DNA of 5,407 nt from Alphaproteobacteria bacterium (GTDB taxonomy: Bacteria; Pseudomonadota; Alphaproteobacteria; ATCC43930; CGMCC-115725). The notes below the pieces were generated by a model that did no database searches, was not told the origin of the DNA, and saw only the letters and a list, made by a program, of their open reading frames with translations. The stretch spans positions 1 through 5,407 of the forward strand of contig VAZR01000271.1 in assembly GCA_005888515.1 (NCBI GenBank), written 5' to 3'. Positions 5,318-5,407 of the stretch are shown here, one piece after another; the stretch's first letter is position 1, and the number at the start of each line of letters is the position of its first letter. The position numbers and the translations under genes are program-made.

Positions 5318-5407
5318 TCACTGCTGCTTCACCTCCCCCTTTTTTGCTTCGATCGTCTGCTCGGCCTTCGGATCGACCCACCAGCTGTCGATGCCGATGC
5401 CGTATTT
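5318..5407 (-). CDS. yejA: C-terminal end of a peptide ABC transporter substrate-binding protein, probably YejA; 5' part outside the window
   Basis: Only the last 29 codons and the TGA (5320-5318) are present: KYGIGIDSWWVDPKAEQ, then a Lys/Glu-rich tail ending KQQ. The GIDSWWVDPKA stretch near the C-terminus is typical of family 5 (SBP_bac_5) peptide-binding proteins of the YejA type, and the position just upstream of yejB on the same strand supports this. Such proteins are periplasmic and deliver peptides to the YejB/YejE permease. The exact member cannot be settled from 29 residues. Confidence 0.7.
   Translation of the reverse strand, partial: KYGIGIDSWWVDPKAEQTIEAKKGEVKQQ

Overview
The window is GC-rich bacterial DNA, and every recognisable gene lies on the minus strand. 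It looks like an alphaproteobacterium, probably Rhizobiales or Rhodospirillales. The evidence is an HrcA of alphaproteobacterial style, a YejA/YejB peptide transporter, a LysM plus YkuD L,D-transpeptidase, and short GC-rich palindromic repeats of kinds common in those genomes (CCCGGC-gaag-GCCGGG and CCCTCTCCC-GGGAGAGGG). The taxonomy is an inference from memory of these families. No search was run.

Layout, in the direction of transcription (from the right end of the window to the left): (1) 5407-5318, the last 29 codons of a solute-binding protein, probably yejA. (2) 5173-5293, a composite palindromic repeat between the two transporter genes. (3) 5151-4069, yejB, a complete inner-membrane permease. 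(4) 4060-3981, a pair of facing hairpin repeats just after the yejB stop; neither yejE nor yejF follows. (5) 3867-3220, a small secreted protein with a Pro/Ala-rich linker and a conserved but unnamed C-terminal domain. (6) 3219-2065, a membrane-anchored dienelactone-hydrolase-like protein whose start abuts the previous stop. It is interrupted by one in-frame TGA that separates the catalytic Ser from the Asp and His, and its N-terminus contains a palindromic repeat read as protein. (7) 1935-862, an L,D-transpeptidase with a lipoprotein-like signal. (8) 861-434, a 428-base stretch with no recognisable gene. (9) 433 to the left edge, the first 144 codons of hrcA, the heat-shock repressor, lacking in frame about 18 residues that normally form the first helix of its DNA-binding domain.

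The genes do not make one pathway. The transporter imports peptides, the transpeptidase works on periplasmic peptidoglycan, the secreted protein and hydrolase form a small translationally linked pair, and HrcA regulates chaperones. I do not see a new multi-gene defence or biosynthetic system. The points that merit attention are two apparent lesions in conserved genes (hrcA and the hydrolase) and three different palindromic repeat families within 2.2 kb, one of them embedded in a coding sequence. If real, the lesions suggest gene decay. They could also be sequencing or assembly errors.
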